From contig NC_065544.1 in the NCBI RefSeq assembly GCF_932294415.1, positions 38,395,293-38,459,292 of the forward strand: 64,000 nucleotides of DNA, read 5' to 3'. The position numbers were made by a program, and so were the translations under genes. This stretch comes from Quercus robur. Taxonomy: Eukaryota > Streptophyta > Magnoliopsida > Fagales > Fagaceae. Each line of letters opens with the position of its first letter. Position 1 is the first letter of the stretch. The notes beneath the pieces are model-generated. The model did not search any database. It saw only the letters and a list, made by a program, of their open reading frames with translations, and was not told the DNA's origin. Of this stretch, positions 47,905 to 58,512 are shown one piece after another.

Positions 47905-47940
47905 GTCTTGATACATGATAATTAATTTAAATTTAGTTTG

Positions 47941-48336
47941 GATAAAGTTTTGTTGTAAACTTGGTTGTAACTAATAGTTACAATTCCACTAAATATTTTT
48001 TTTTATTGAATGTAAATTTTGACAAATCCATTATTAGATTACATTTTCTTCTTATATTTTCCATACTTGCAAAAATTTCTAAAAAAAATCAAAAATCAAT
48101 AACTATGTCAGTAATCAAATGTTTAAATTTCAAGTTTTTGTAGTATAACTTATACATAAAAAATAACTATATGAATCAAATAGTAGATGATATCCAATTA
48201 ACGCAAAATTTGACATGCATATTAAAATATAAAGACTATGTAATCCAAAGATTAGATTTTAGAGTATGTAGTTATGTTAATTATTTAATAGGAGTTATAA
48301 CTATTGGCTACAATCAAGTTTGTAGCCAAAGTCATT
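47941..48336. mobile_element. MITE family 2, copy 3
   Basis: About 396 bp with roughly 45-bp inverted ends: GATAAAGTTTTGTTGTAAAC on the left and GGCTACAATCAAGTTTGTAG on the right. The interior is shared with 3652-4046. It lies in unit 3 at a position different from copy 1 in unit 1, so it inserted after the duplication or independently. Confidence 0.65.
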
Positions 48337-49435
48337 CTAAAAAATAATAATAATAATAAAATAAAATTGTAGCCAAAGTTTGTCCATTTAATTACTGTAT
48401 TAAATTTCTTGTACTAAACATAAAAATAATTTGCAATAATCAACTTTTCTTATATTAATAAATATATGTATTTAATGTATAGCAATAATTGCACTTGCTT
48501 GTTAAGTGTCTTAGCACTAATTAAAAATGCCTGACAATAAACTATTTCTAGTTTAGTTAATAAATTATGCGATGACTATTTTATGTTTAAGATTTATGGA
48601 GACGGTTTGATATTAATTCCAGATAACTTTAGAGATTATAAGGCTAAAAATTTCTTGGCTTTTAAGGGGGAAGAGTACAGCAACTGATAATTAATAAATA
48701 AATAAAATTAGAAATCACCTTATAGGTCTTACTCGAAATCTCTCTCTCTCATACTTAAATGTTGAATTTGCTTTGAAATTGAGGATCCCTCCTCCATTTG
48801 GAGTGAATTACTAACTCCTCAATGCTAAAATTATTTGGTATTTTTATTTGAAAATGATTGGATTAAGTTACATCTCAACAAAATCATTTGATGGTTTTTG
48901 ACTACCAATCGGCACTTGATGCACTAGTTAAAGTGTCCATCAGCATTTTGACTAAGACACTCATGTTTATTCAGTTTGATTCCTACTCAGTTTTTTGAAT
49001 AATATAAGAAATAAATACGACTTTGGACCTATTTTTTTCATATTTCAAGTAAGATCGATACTGCCAACAGATATTTATTAAATTTAAATGTTTATTAATT
49101 TTCTTAAATTAAATAATCTACTATTTATTTAAAATTAACACAACTATCCAAGGGAATTATCTAGTACATGCATCCACTTAAGGTTTGATTGGATTAAAAC
49201 CCAGGATATTTAGGAGTTTTAAATTCAAACTAATCATCTATCTTACAAGACTTATTGGAATTCAAAAATCATAATTATTTTATTTTATCCAACACTTTTA
49301 GTTGCATCCTTGTCCTAAAATTTAAACCAATAGGATTTTGACATGTAACTAATTTTAATTAATCCAATTAAGGTCTAATCAAAATTAATTGATCTTAATC
49401 ACATGGTTTTAGCCCTAGATAACCAGAGTGTATAT

Positions 49436-50120
49436 TTTTTTATTTTTTTTTTAGAAAACAGTAAGGAAATTTTATTAATAAAAATCAGATCGGAACACAG
49501 CGTCCAAATCATCAGGTAGATCTTCTACCCATACATCAGTATCTGCAAATAAAACTGCTCTTCTAGCTAATTCATGAGCTAACTTATTTCCTCCCCTTCC
49601 AACATGAAAAAGCTAACAAGAATGTAAAGCATAGCCTAATCTCCGAGCATCATCAATCACGTGTCCATACAAGGTTCTGCACTGTCCCTGGGATTGCAAA
49701 GCACGAATAACCCCCAGACAATCCCCTTCAACCTAGATATGAAAGAAAGACATTTCTTGAGCAAAAGTGATTGCTCTATGGGCTGCCCGAGCTTCTACCA
49801 ATGCAACTGATTGAGGGAGAGCAATTTTCTGACTAAGGGCTGCCATAACTTCTCCTCTATGATCTCAAACAACCACCCTAATGCTCGCACAGCCCAAATG
49901 ATCAAACAAAGCTGCGTCGAAATTGATCTTATAACTACTCTCAGGTGGAGGCGACCGCTGTGCTACCAATCTTGGGCCTGGGTTACTGATATGTTTGTTC
50001 GCTTCTAGAAACTCTACAACCATAGCTTTAGCTTCTGAGTGTATATTAATCATTAGATCGTGGTATAGCTTGATTTTTCGATCGGATGGTCCAATCATTG
50101 CATCCAACATATTATTTTGA
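49436..50120 (-). pseudogene. LINE ORF2 RNase H fragment
   Basis: A minus-strand A-tail at 49436-49453 (T/A run on plus) is followed by an RNase H domain in several pieces: IGPSDRKIKLYHDLMIN and YKINFDAALFDHLGCASIRV (50110-49865), then ALVEARAAHRAITFAQEM and GGNKLAHELARRAVLFADTD (to about 49480). At least three in-frame stops are present. It differs in sequence from the LINE copies at 30845 and 33063, so it is an independent insertion. Confidence 0.75.
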
Positions 50121-50447
50121 TCGTTATGAACTTTAGGATATTTCAGGATTAATTGATTTCGTGTTCATTAGACAAATGAAATGAAATTTACAATTTTCAT
50201 AGTTTGAAATTAAGAATTTTCCCTTGAAATATTAAATAACTTTTTTAGTCATTTCTATGTTTTAATATTTCACATAACTTTCAAGTTTATATCTGATATG
50301 TATTACCTTTAAATATACTACGTGAACTAACTACATGCAATCATACCAGCATATTTAATTTTCATATAAAACATCAAATGTGCATCATTTGCTCAGAGCT
50401 TGGGGTCAAGGTCAAAGAAGTTGGCTTTATGACCCCACACAAATCCC

Positions 50448-50484
<37 letters not shown>

Positions 50485-50825
50485 GACCCATAAGCACAAA
50501 AATATATCAAAAAAACAATAAGGTGCGCTAAAGTATTTCCTTGGATTTATATCAACCCTCGATTATTCTTACTTTTGCTGAATGTAACTTGGATGTCAGT
50601 TGAATTTCCACAAACATGAATTTTATTTGAAGGAAAAAAAAAAGGTCTATAGATCTTATCTTATGAAATTATTTTTTTAATAATAAAAAAAGAGGTCAAG
50701 TGGATGTTGATGTCAACGACACCTACTATTTTAATTAGGTTGAAAAATAAATATAAAATTTCCATCAAATCATAACTTTTTATTTCTTTAGATTTGTAAA
50801 CTTTTCATTACATTCATAATTATTG
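50121..50825. other. Gene-free part of duplicated unit 4 with (AAT)n
   Basis: A trinucleotide (AAT)n run lies at 50448-50484. From about 50520 the sequence matches the downstream side of the other S-protein copies. No gene is visible. Confidence 0.6.
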
Positions 50826-51165
50826 TTACAAATCATGCATCTTTAATTCTTTATATTTTGAGCCGAATTTGGATAATATAAGAAGAATATAATTGATCCC
50901 ACCACACACCTTTTCAAGATATGCTGAATACACATCAAAAACAGCATTGAAGTTCTTAAATCGAAAATAGCACAAGAAAAGTATCAAAGCTATCCACTGG
51001 AGGCAAAAAGAGAATTCCCAACCTCCTTTGGGTTCAAGAGTTCTAAGGCCTAAATCATCATCTCCAAATTTACAATGGTAGTTAAGGGATTTATTGTTGA
51101 GGTTGTTGATGATTCGTACATGGTTTTTAGCAAATGTGTTCGGTGTCAACATAGAAGAACTACTT
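50826..51165 (-). pseudogene. S-protein homologue copy 4, truncated at both ends
   Basis: The S1-family core (HCKFGDDDLGLRTLEPKGGW) is clear and closest to copy 1. The signal peptide is lost: coding similarity starts near 51165, where it abuts AATTTTCCTCTAAACCGG, the end of a MITE-like repeat. About 27 bp that in copy 1 encode the WTVQEDG region are missing near 50880, leaving a damaged tail. The first ATG (51152) would give a leaderless protein. A functional secreted product is unlikely. Confidence 0.8.
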
Positions 51166-51730
51166 AAGAATTTTCCTCTAAACCGGTTTGGAGGTAACTC
51201 TTTCTTTTTTTCTTTTTTTTCTTTTCTTTTTTTTTTTTTTTTTTCATATTAGGCCACTTTTGTTTCATTCATAAAAAATTTGAAAAAAAATATTTCCTAA
51301 TTGAATGCTAGTCAGCTTAATAATATTTTCAAGTTGATCTTAAAATAGGAGTTGTTTTGGCATAAAATATTTTTACGCCTTAATTTTACAGTCCTAAAAT
51401 TTTACACCCGAAGAGTCCTTTACATTCTATCAACAAAATCCCCCATCCAATTACCCACAACTGAACCAGTTGAATACTGCGACCCATCCTTGGCCCGATG
51501 AGTTTATAGATCGAATAGTTAGATTGACATGAAATTTGACATATGTATTAAAAACATAGGGAACATGTAAGTCAATAATGGGATATTCAAAATATTTGTC
51601 TAATAAAAGTTATTAGATTGTGCAATATTACTTAATGGTAAACTAATAGATGTAACTTGATCTAGTTAAAAAATATATTATATGGACAAAGTTTTCTTTC
51701 AAACTAGTTCGAAAGGAAATTTTCCAACTC
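51166..51730. mobile_element. MITE-like repeat next to S-protein copy 4
   Basis: The ends AATTTTCCTCTAAACCGGTT and, inverted, AATTTCCTTTCGAACTAGTT are similar. A second partial copy of its left 300 bp lies at 52303-52560 (TATTAGGCCACTTTTGTTCC and CGCCTTAATTTTAC-like segments). Confidence 0.5.
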
Positions 51731-53352
51731 ATTACATGACAAGTCATAAAACTATCTGTGGCAACTGAACCCAATGGTATGGTGTACCTTAGGCAAAGGC
51801 CCCCAATTTACTTGTATTTTGGGTTGGGTTTATCCCACGATAGGAGGCCCATGAAATGGTGTAACAGGTTTTTGATGGAGCTAAAAGAAGTTTGACTTCT
51901 TTCTCTTTTTATAGCTTCCATATCGTGGGTTCACCATCATGAGGGGTAACCTTCCCCAAGCAGGTGGGTCCCTCTTTGCTTTATATTCATAATTAGATAG
52001 GACCCATTGCATGTTCTTAAGATGACATCCTTGGAACTCGTACTTGATGCCGAGATATGTTTGGCAGGCAGATCGCCTCAAGGCATTATCTTTTGTCCAT
52101 GGCTATGCTCGGTAGCATTCAGTAATGTTTGGTCTTAGGGTTATGCTCAGTGTAGTGTCGATATGGGCCGAGTCGGTTTTAGGGAGCAGGTCGTAGTCTT
52201 GGGTTGGGCTTTTGTTCATGATCCATACTCCATGTATATTATTTAAACAAATTACATAGCTCATTTAATAAGTCATGTAATTGAAAGTACATGTGTGGAT
52301 TGAATAAATTTTCCTCTAAACTGGTTTGGAGGTAACTTTCTCCATATTAGGCCACTTTTGTTCCATTCATAAAATATTTCCCTAATTGAACGTTAGTCAA
52401 CTTAATCTTATGCCTTAATTTTACGTTCCTAAAATTTTACATCACAAGAGTCCTTCACATTCTAGCAACAAAACCCCCCACCCAATTGCCCACCATCAGA
52501 CCAATCAAATATAGCGAACCACCCATGGCCCAATCAGACCAGTGTGACCTACCTAACCACTACTATTGACCACCCAAACAACCACCCCCTAGATTTCATG
52601 CAATCCACATAATCACCTCCCTCTCTAGTTACAATGTTGCCTCATTTTCATTGCCCTTCCATATTGCCATCACTCACCTAGAGGCGTCATGTCTCAACTC
52701 TCTACCAATGTTGATCAGGTAAGATTCTCCCTTTAGCTCTCTTTCTCTCACTTATCTCTCTCTTCTCCTCCCCTCGCTCTTGTTTTGCAACCCACTCTGG
52801 CGCCTCTATTTTGCAACCACCACCACCCTCCCTAATCGAACTATGTTTTGTGACCACCACCAACCTCATAAATCTGTTTTTCGCACCTTCGTCAAGCACT
52901 CTTTTTCTCTCTCTTAACTTCTCTCTTTTTTTATTTTTATTTTATTAACATATCTTTTTTATTGGATTTTTTTTTTTAAGAAAGTTTCAACCTATGACGT
53001 TCGTTCCTAATTATAGTTCTTTATTTTTCGAACCAAGACATTAATCAGTTTTTGATGTAGGCGGGGATCGAACCCTAGATCTCTTATTTAACCATCAGAA
53101 ACTTTACCAGTTGAGCTAATTAAAACCCATTTTATTGAATTTTTTTAGGTGAGAATGTAATTTTTTTTTTAAACGTATGGGAGCTGAGAAAATGTGAAAA
53201 AACTAAAGTAGTAGAAATATGTTTTCTAAAACATTTTCAAAAACTCGATAAAACACTTGAGATTTTTTTTCATTCTCCCAAAAAATGTTTTCACCAAAAA
53301 AATATTGTAGGGTCGAAAATTATTTTCATGTGAAACAATCAAAAAACACAGC

Positions 53353-53386
<34 letters not shown>

Positions 53387-53589
53387 GAAGCCTTTATCTA
53401 TACTGTTGGTATGTTTCCTGTTTGGGCAATGTATTTTTAATTTTAGTTTAACACTGAAAGTCGGTGTGGGCGTGTGAGTACTGTTGCCACGTTTATAATG
53501 TTTTATGGGCTTCGACTCTAAAGCCCAATATACGGAGAGCTCCACTACTGTTTAGTCCTAATCTAGTAAAATCGTTCAGTTCCTAAAAT
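51731..53589. other. Gene-free stretch with repeat fragments
   Basis: 51757-52230 is less AT-rich and has the look of a retrotransposon LTR (TTTTTATAGC on plus at about 51908, GGGCCGAGTCGG), but no ends or duplication were found. 52303-52560 repeats part of 51166-51500. An (AT)n run is at 53355-53384. No gene is supported. Confidence 0.45.
52969..53130 (-). mobile_element. tRNA-derived SINE-like element
   Basis: Read on the minus strand: TTAGCTCAACTGGTAAAGTT (A-box) and GGTTCGATCCCCGC (B-box), with the A-tail seen as a T-run at its left end. The spacing is SINE-like and no cloverleaf forms. Confidence 0.6.
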
Positions 53590-53801
53590 TCCAGTTTTGT
53601 AAGAGAAAAAAATCCCACATACCATAACCAAAGCCAAAACCAAAACCAAAAGGTTCTTCTATTGTTTCTCAGCCATCTCTCTCTCTCTCTCGCACTATTT
53701 TATTTATTTTTGTTGTTTAGATCTCTCTTTTGATTATAGATCGCTTAGGCTTTTGATTGTTCTTCAGGATCTAAGTGCTTTTGTTTCTGAGGACTGTAAG
53801 G
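53590..53801 (+). other. Probable 5'-UTR first exon of the NYN-LOTUS gene
   Basis: A CT-rich, Leu-free leader-like stretch ends at GACTGTAAG with a strong donor GTAAGC at 53802. The next plausible acceptors are GTGCAG (56886) and TTTTATAG (56909), just before the coding start. The transcription start is not determined. Confidence 0.45.
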
Positions 53802-56800
53802 TAAGCTAAAGAGGAGCTCTGGACTAATATGAGGTACCCTTTAATCTCTTTTTGATAGTATTAATTTCTCTTTTGAAGTTCTAATTCTAATCAAAATTGC
53901 TAAATTGGGAATTGGGTGATTTTCGATTCTAACCGAATAGACTTACAAGTCTCTCTAATCTGATACTGCTATACTATTATATCAAAAGAAGTAAAGCTGG
54001 AAGTTAGGTCATGCTTTGGAGTGGAAAAAAAAAGAGAAGGGTTTTTATTTTATTTTATTGTATTCTTGAATCATAAACCTATTAAATGGTATTGATAAAG
54101 AGAATTTCTAAGACCAACCCATTTCCTAGAAACCGCTTTGCAGAAATACCCTGTAGTTGTTTTTAATTATTTTTTGGGGTATTAGTCTAGTTAGCCCACC
54201 TGTGGCAGAATCATGTAGTTTCGTTTTTTCTGATAATTCGATAGTTGGGGAAGGGAGGATTTGAACTTTGGATGTATCCATTGGAAACATCAGGAGGTGC
54301 CAACCGGTTGAGCCACAAGGCTCTTTGAAGCTTTGTAGTGAGTTTCATGTTAGTGCAAAATCTGAAATATGGCAATACTATTAAAACATTGTTTACCTTG
54401 GGAATCTGATTTATGCTTTTTCTGTGGACAAGTGCCGGGTTTAGGCCTCTTTCATTGTATAACATGCTACTTTTGGTGTGTAACCCAGCTTTGCATATAG
54501 AAAAACCTTGCTCTAGCTACGTTGGCTATACTTGTCTTTCCTTGCCAATATATTCTCTAATAATGTGGGGATGCTTTTATTTGTAAAATCAATTTAATTC
54601 GTTTAATCAACAAAGTGGCTATGCAATTATTATTATAATTAGACCCGTAATGCAAACAACAGGATATTAGAAACCTTCTAATTATGATTTAATCATTGCT
54701 GACTCTAGTCTTAAGTGTTATGCAAACTATGGGGTTCAGCCTAATCCTTTTTCTATTGATACCATGTTGCCACCATATGGTTCATAAGTTATAACAACCA
54801 GTTTTGGTGGGTCTAGAATTAACACATCTTCCATAACTTCCAACTTCGTTAGGGTTTATGTTTAGTTGGTATGTACACTTGGGGGTTTTTGAACAAACAC
54901 TATCATTGAATGATGGGGAGCATAAGTGGAAGTCCACTTTAAAGACCTATAAGAGGGAAAACATTTGTTTGGAGCCTTAGGCGCCCCTATAAGAAGTTGA
55001 CATGTGTCCCTGTCATGTGCATTTCACATGACAGGGACACATACCATCTTCCTATTGGGGGTTGAAGCCTAGTGATCCAAACATGTTTGAAGCCAAACTT
55101 TGCCCATATAAGAGACAAGGGAAAGCTGGTTCTAGTGCTCAAGCTTTAATTTGGGAAGTTTTAGATGATGGAGATCTCTCTTGGGACCTTGCCTAGTCAT
55201 TCTAAAGTTGAATCAAGTCTAATTTTATTACTTATTTGCTGCTGGATCAGTTTTAATTTAAGCTCTACTAGAATAAGGGCAATTTGGTAATTTACAGAAA
55301 TCTGGAATGGGCTGTCCTTGGCTGTACCAAAGGCCATGAGTCTTATTTTATGTTTTGAGTCCTTTTCTTATTTGATTTAGAAGTTATTTAAGTCCTTTTT
55401 GTTTGTTATTTAATCCTAGTCATTCTAAGAACCCTTCTAGGAAAGGGTTTAGTAATAGCCTATTTAAAGGCTTTATTGTATTCATAGTGACATTGATTCT
55501 AATAAAATTCAAGCAGTTTATTTTAAGCTTTGAGGGTGTGCTAGCCTTCTCCTACCTAAGTGTGATTGCTTGGGAAAGCCTAGGTATTTGCCTAGTATCT
55601 TGTTTTCAGTTCTATGCCCTGTTTCATCCCCAACAGCCATCAAGATTCAATCTTTTCTAACCTAAAACCCTTAAATATCAATCCTTTTTCAAGAACCTGT
55701 TAAGAACTCATCAAGAAATCCATTGTAGTTCTGAATTCTTAAAGATTCTACATCATCAAGGTACTTAGGACTGGTGTGTCAATGCAGATTTGGGTTGAAC
55801 ATGTCAACTTTCTTTCTCTCTATAGGATTTGTTTACTTTAATGGCTTGCAATTTCTGCATCGGTTATTCAGCATCTTTATTCCAATTCAATCTTTTCTGA
55901 CCTAAAACATCAGCTATTCAGCATCTTTATTCCAATTATCTGGTTGTTTTGCGTGGAAATTTTGTAGCAAGGTTAGTAGATGATTTGTGGTGAAGAAACA
56001 TAAATGTAATGATGAATAAATGTTCTCTTCTGTTCACATTGCCATAAAATTCTTATATTCGACATTCTGCTCTCAACACACAGAACTTTCTAAATTTGTA
56101 ATGCAAATGCAAGGAATGTTCAAGATCTTGGTTCAGTGTGAGGCTGATGTTTTGCTGGCTGCACCATTCTAGAGCTATAATGTAGCATGATTTACATCAT
56201 TTTGACCAAAGTGGATATCCCTGAGAAGTTAGCCTTTTTGGTAAAAATTTTCATGGGCATAGGTCACAAAGTTTTGCCTTCCTGAATGGCATACCATATT
56301 CTGTGATGTGCATATTGCAATGCAGACCATCATTGTCTTAGCTTTAACTAGTAATTATTTGAATGAGGCTTAAGCCTTTTGTTTCATATGAGAATTATGA
56401 TTATCAGAGATGAATGGGGTTGGTTGTGACGTCTAATCTAGGCCTATCATAACATGCTTGATTTCTCAATCTTCTTCCATACAAATGAATATGTTTTCCC
56501 TATACTGTGGAGTTGGTGAAGTCTGTTTGCCATCAGCTTTTTCATTTATTTTTTTAGCTTATATGCTTATGTACAACTTTTTAAGCCACAATTTTTCTAG
56601 GTACAACCATATTTTAACTAACATTCAGAAAAAACCAAGTAAGCTGGTACGAAGTAGTCTCTTGGTGTGCTTGATGAGGATCTAGGATTAAAGGAACAAG
56701 AACATATAATCCTTCAGTTTTGGTTTTTTGCCAGATTTTGCCCACGTTAACATGTAGAATTCAGTTTAGACATTGCTGGTTCAGTAGCAATGAAATTTAA

Positions 56801-56886
56801 GATCTTGGGGTGGCCAGCATCATTTTACCTTGACATGCACTAGTGCTGCCTAGGACTGTTGTTTAATTACATTTTCTGATGTGCAG
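53802..56886 (+). other. Probable 5'-UTR intron with transposon fragments
   Basis: About 3.1 kb without coding potential. It contains a minus-strand SINE (54230-54322: TGGCTCAACCGGTTGGCACC and AGTTCAAATCC on minus) and a foldback repeat (54984-55060). Assignment as intron rests on the donor at 53802 and acceptor at 56886 only. Confidence 0.45.
54984..55060. repeat. Foldback hairpin (36-bp arms, 5-base loop)
   Basis: Arms 54984-55019 and 55025-55060 pair at 31 of 36 positions; the inner 18 bp (ATGTGTCCCTGTCATGTG) are perfect. Weaker pairing extends outward to about 54960 and 55095 (TTTGTTTGGA against TCCAAACATG). It is probably a foldback MITE. Confidence 0.8.
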
Positions 56887-56913
56887 GAACCTTTGATTTT
56901 ATTTTATAGGTCA

Positions 56914-58512
56914 ATGATGGCTAATCCGAATGCATCAACATCAATAGCGTCTTCAGAATCCTCTGAACAAAAGGCCACACATATGGCGGATTCAAACATG
57001 AACATGCTTCCACCTTCTTTAAGCCATCAAAGTCGAAGTGCCTCAGATGGTCCTGTCGCTATCCTGTGGGACATTGAGAATTGCCCTGTTCCAAGTGATG
57101 TCCGCCCTGAAGATGTAGGTGGTAATATTAGAATGGCTTTGCGGGTTCACCCTGTAATTAAAGGAGCTGTTATGATGTTTTCTGCCTATGGAGATTTTAA
57201 TGCCTTTCCCAGGAGACTCAGAGAGGGCTGTCAGAGAACTGGTGTCAAACTAATAGATGTTCCAAATGGGAGAAAGGATGCTGCTGACAAGGCTATCTTG
57301 GTTGACATGTTTCTCTTTGCCCTTGACAACCCTCCACCTTCCTCCATCATGTTAATCTCTGGTGATGTAGATTTCGCTCCTGCACTTCACATACTTGGCC
57401 AACGTGGATATACCGTGATCCTTGTTATCCCTTCTGGGGTTGGCGTTTCATCTGCCCTCTGTAATGCTGGTAAGTTTGTTTGGGACTGGCCTAGTGTGGC
57501 TCGTGGAGAAGGCTTTGTACCCCCAACAAAGTATTTAATGCCCCCTCGTGGAGCAGTAGCTGACATTGCTGGGTCTCTTATGGGATGCCAAATCAATGAG
57601 AACCCTGAAGGCCAAAATGAAGAAGAAGCAATTGTATATAGGGGGTTCTCACAAAACTATTACAATTCAAGGGATCTATCAATAGTGTCACAATCTTTAA
57701 CTGAATACAACAGTAATTCTTCAATGTTGCCATTTTATCCTACAACTTTGAGGTCACTGAGTCTTCCTTCTGGTTTGAATGAAGTTTCAGGAGGTGTTGT
57801 TTCTTCTGGTGATCAGATAGAATCTACTTTGTGGGTACAGCCTGGAGACCTAAATGGTCTGAAGGGCCAGTTGGTAAAAATGCTGGAACTTTCAGGGGGA
57901 TGCCTGCCTCTGATCCGAGTTCCAGCCGAGTACCAGAAGTTTTTTGGGCGGCCTCTTTATGTAGCAGAGTATGGGGCATTCAAGCTTGTAAATCTTTTCA
58001 AGAAGATGAGTGACTCACTTTTTGTAGAGGGGAAAGGCCATAAGAAGTTTGTTTATCTACGAAATTGGAAGGCAGGCCCTAGTGCACCTCCTTTGATTTT
58101 GACTAGGAAGGATAAGAAAGGAAAAGGGACCCAGGAAGAGAGTATGGATATTGTTACAGGTGGTGGCTCTTCAGATGAGTTCTCAGATGAAGAGAGAGTG
58201 GTCATAGAAGAAAATGATGTGAGCAGGAGCCAAGGAAATACTAATCAGGGAACAGCAGCTCGTGAAGAAATTGATGATCATGGTCTTGAGCAGTTCAAGC
58301 ATGAGTTGCAGGAGATTCTAGTCAGCTATTCTTGTCGGATTTTTCTAGGTTGCTTTGAGGCGATATATGAACAACGGTACAAGAAACCACTGGAATATCA
58401 GAGATTTGGTGTGGATCGGCTAGAGTGTCTGCTGGAGAAATTGGGAGATGTGGTGGTTTTGCATGAAGAACCCTTAACCAAGAGGAAGTTCTTGGCTGCA
58501 GTTGGTGGCTAA
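56914..58512 (+). CDS. NYN-domain and LOTUS (OST-HTH) domain protein, limkain-b1/MARF1-like
   Basis: 532 residues in one exon from ATG 56914; the following ATG at 56917 is also possible. The NYN domain (about 47-193) has a PIN-like nuclease fold: VAILWDIENCPVP with Asp53, Asp125 and Asp131, and LISGDVDFAP with Asp151/Asp153, the acidic residues expected for metal-dependent RNA cleavage. A first LOTUS/OST-HTH domain lies at about 311-384 (LKGQLVKMLELSGGCLPL, FGRPLYVAEYGAFKLVNLF). A Lys- and acidic-rich linker follows (398-455), then a second, diverged LOTUS-like segment (456-528). Family members bind RNA and, in animals, MARF1 degrades mRNAs. Plant homologues are mostly uncharacterised, so an RNA-surveillance role is inference. 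A poly(A)-signal-like AATAAA lies at 58515-58520. Confidence 0.9.
   Translation: MMANPNASTSIASSESSEQKATHMADSNMNMLPPSLSHQSRSASDGPVAILWDIENCPVPSDVRPEDVGGNIRMALRVHPVIKGAVMMFSAYGDFNAFPRRLREGCQRTGVKLIDVPNGRKDAADKAILVDMFLFALDNPPPSSIMLISGDVDFAPALHILGQRGYTVILVIPSGVGVSSALCNAGKFVWDWPSVARGEGFVPPTKYLMPPRGAVADIAGSLMGCQINENPEGQNEEEAIVYRGFSQNYYNSRDLSIVSQSLTEYNSNSSMLPFYPTTLRSLSLPSGLNEVSGGVVSSGDQIESTLWVQPGDLNGLKGQLVKMLELSGGCLPLIRVPAEYQKFFGRPLYVAEYGAFKLVNLFKKMSDSLFVEGKGHKKFVYLRNWKAGPSAPPLILTRKDKKGKGTQEESMDIVTGGGSSDEFSDEERVVIEENDVSRSQGNTNQGTAAREEIDDHGLEQFKHELQEILVSYSCRIFLGCFEAIYEQRYKKPLEYQRFGVDRLECLLEKLGDVVVLHEEPLTKRKFLAAVGG

Larger units (their letters stand above)
35560..49190 (-). repeat. Duplicated unit 3, split by element B
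   Basis: 35560-37413 and 47910-49190 together parallel unit 1 (1660-5900). The S-protein pseudogene lies at the left. The far-side sequence (48560-49190, TGACTATTTTATGTTTAAG and following) matches 5210-5900. Element B and a family-2 MITE were inserted into it. Confidence 0.55.
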
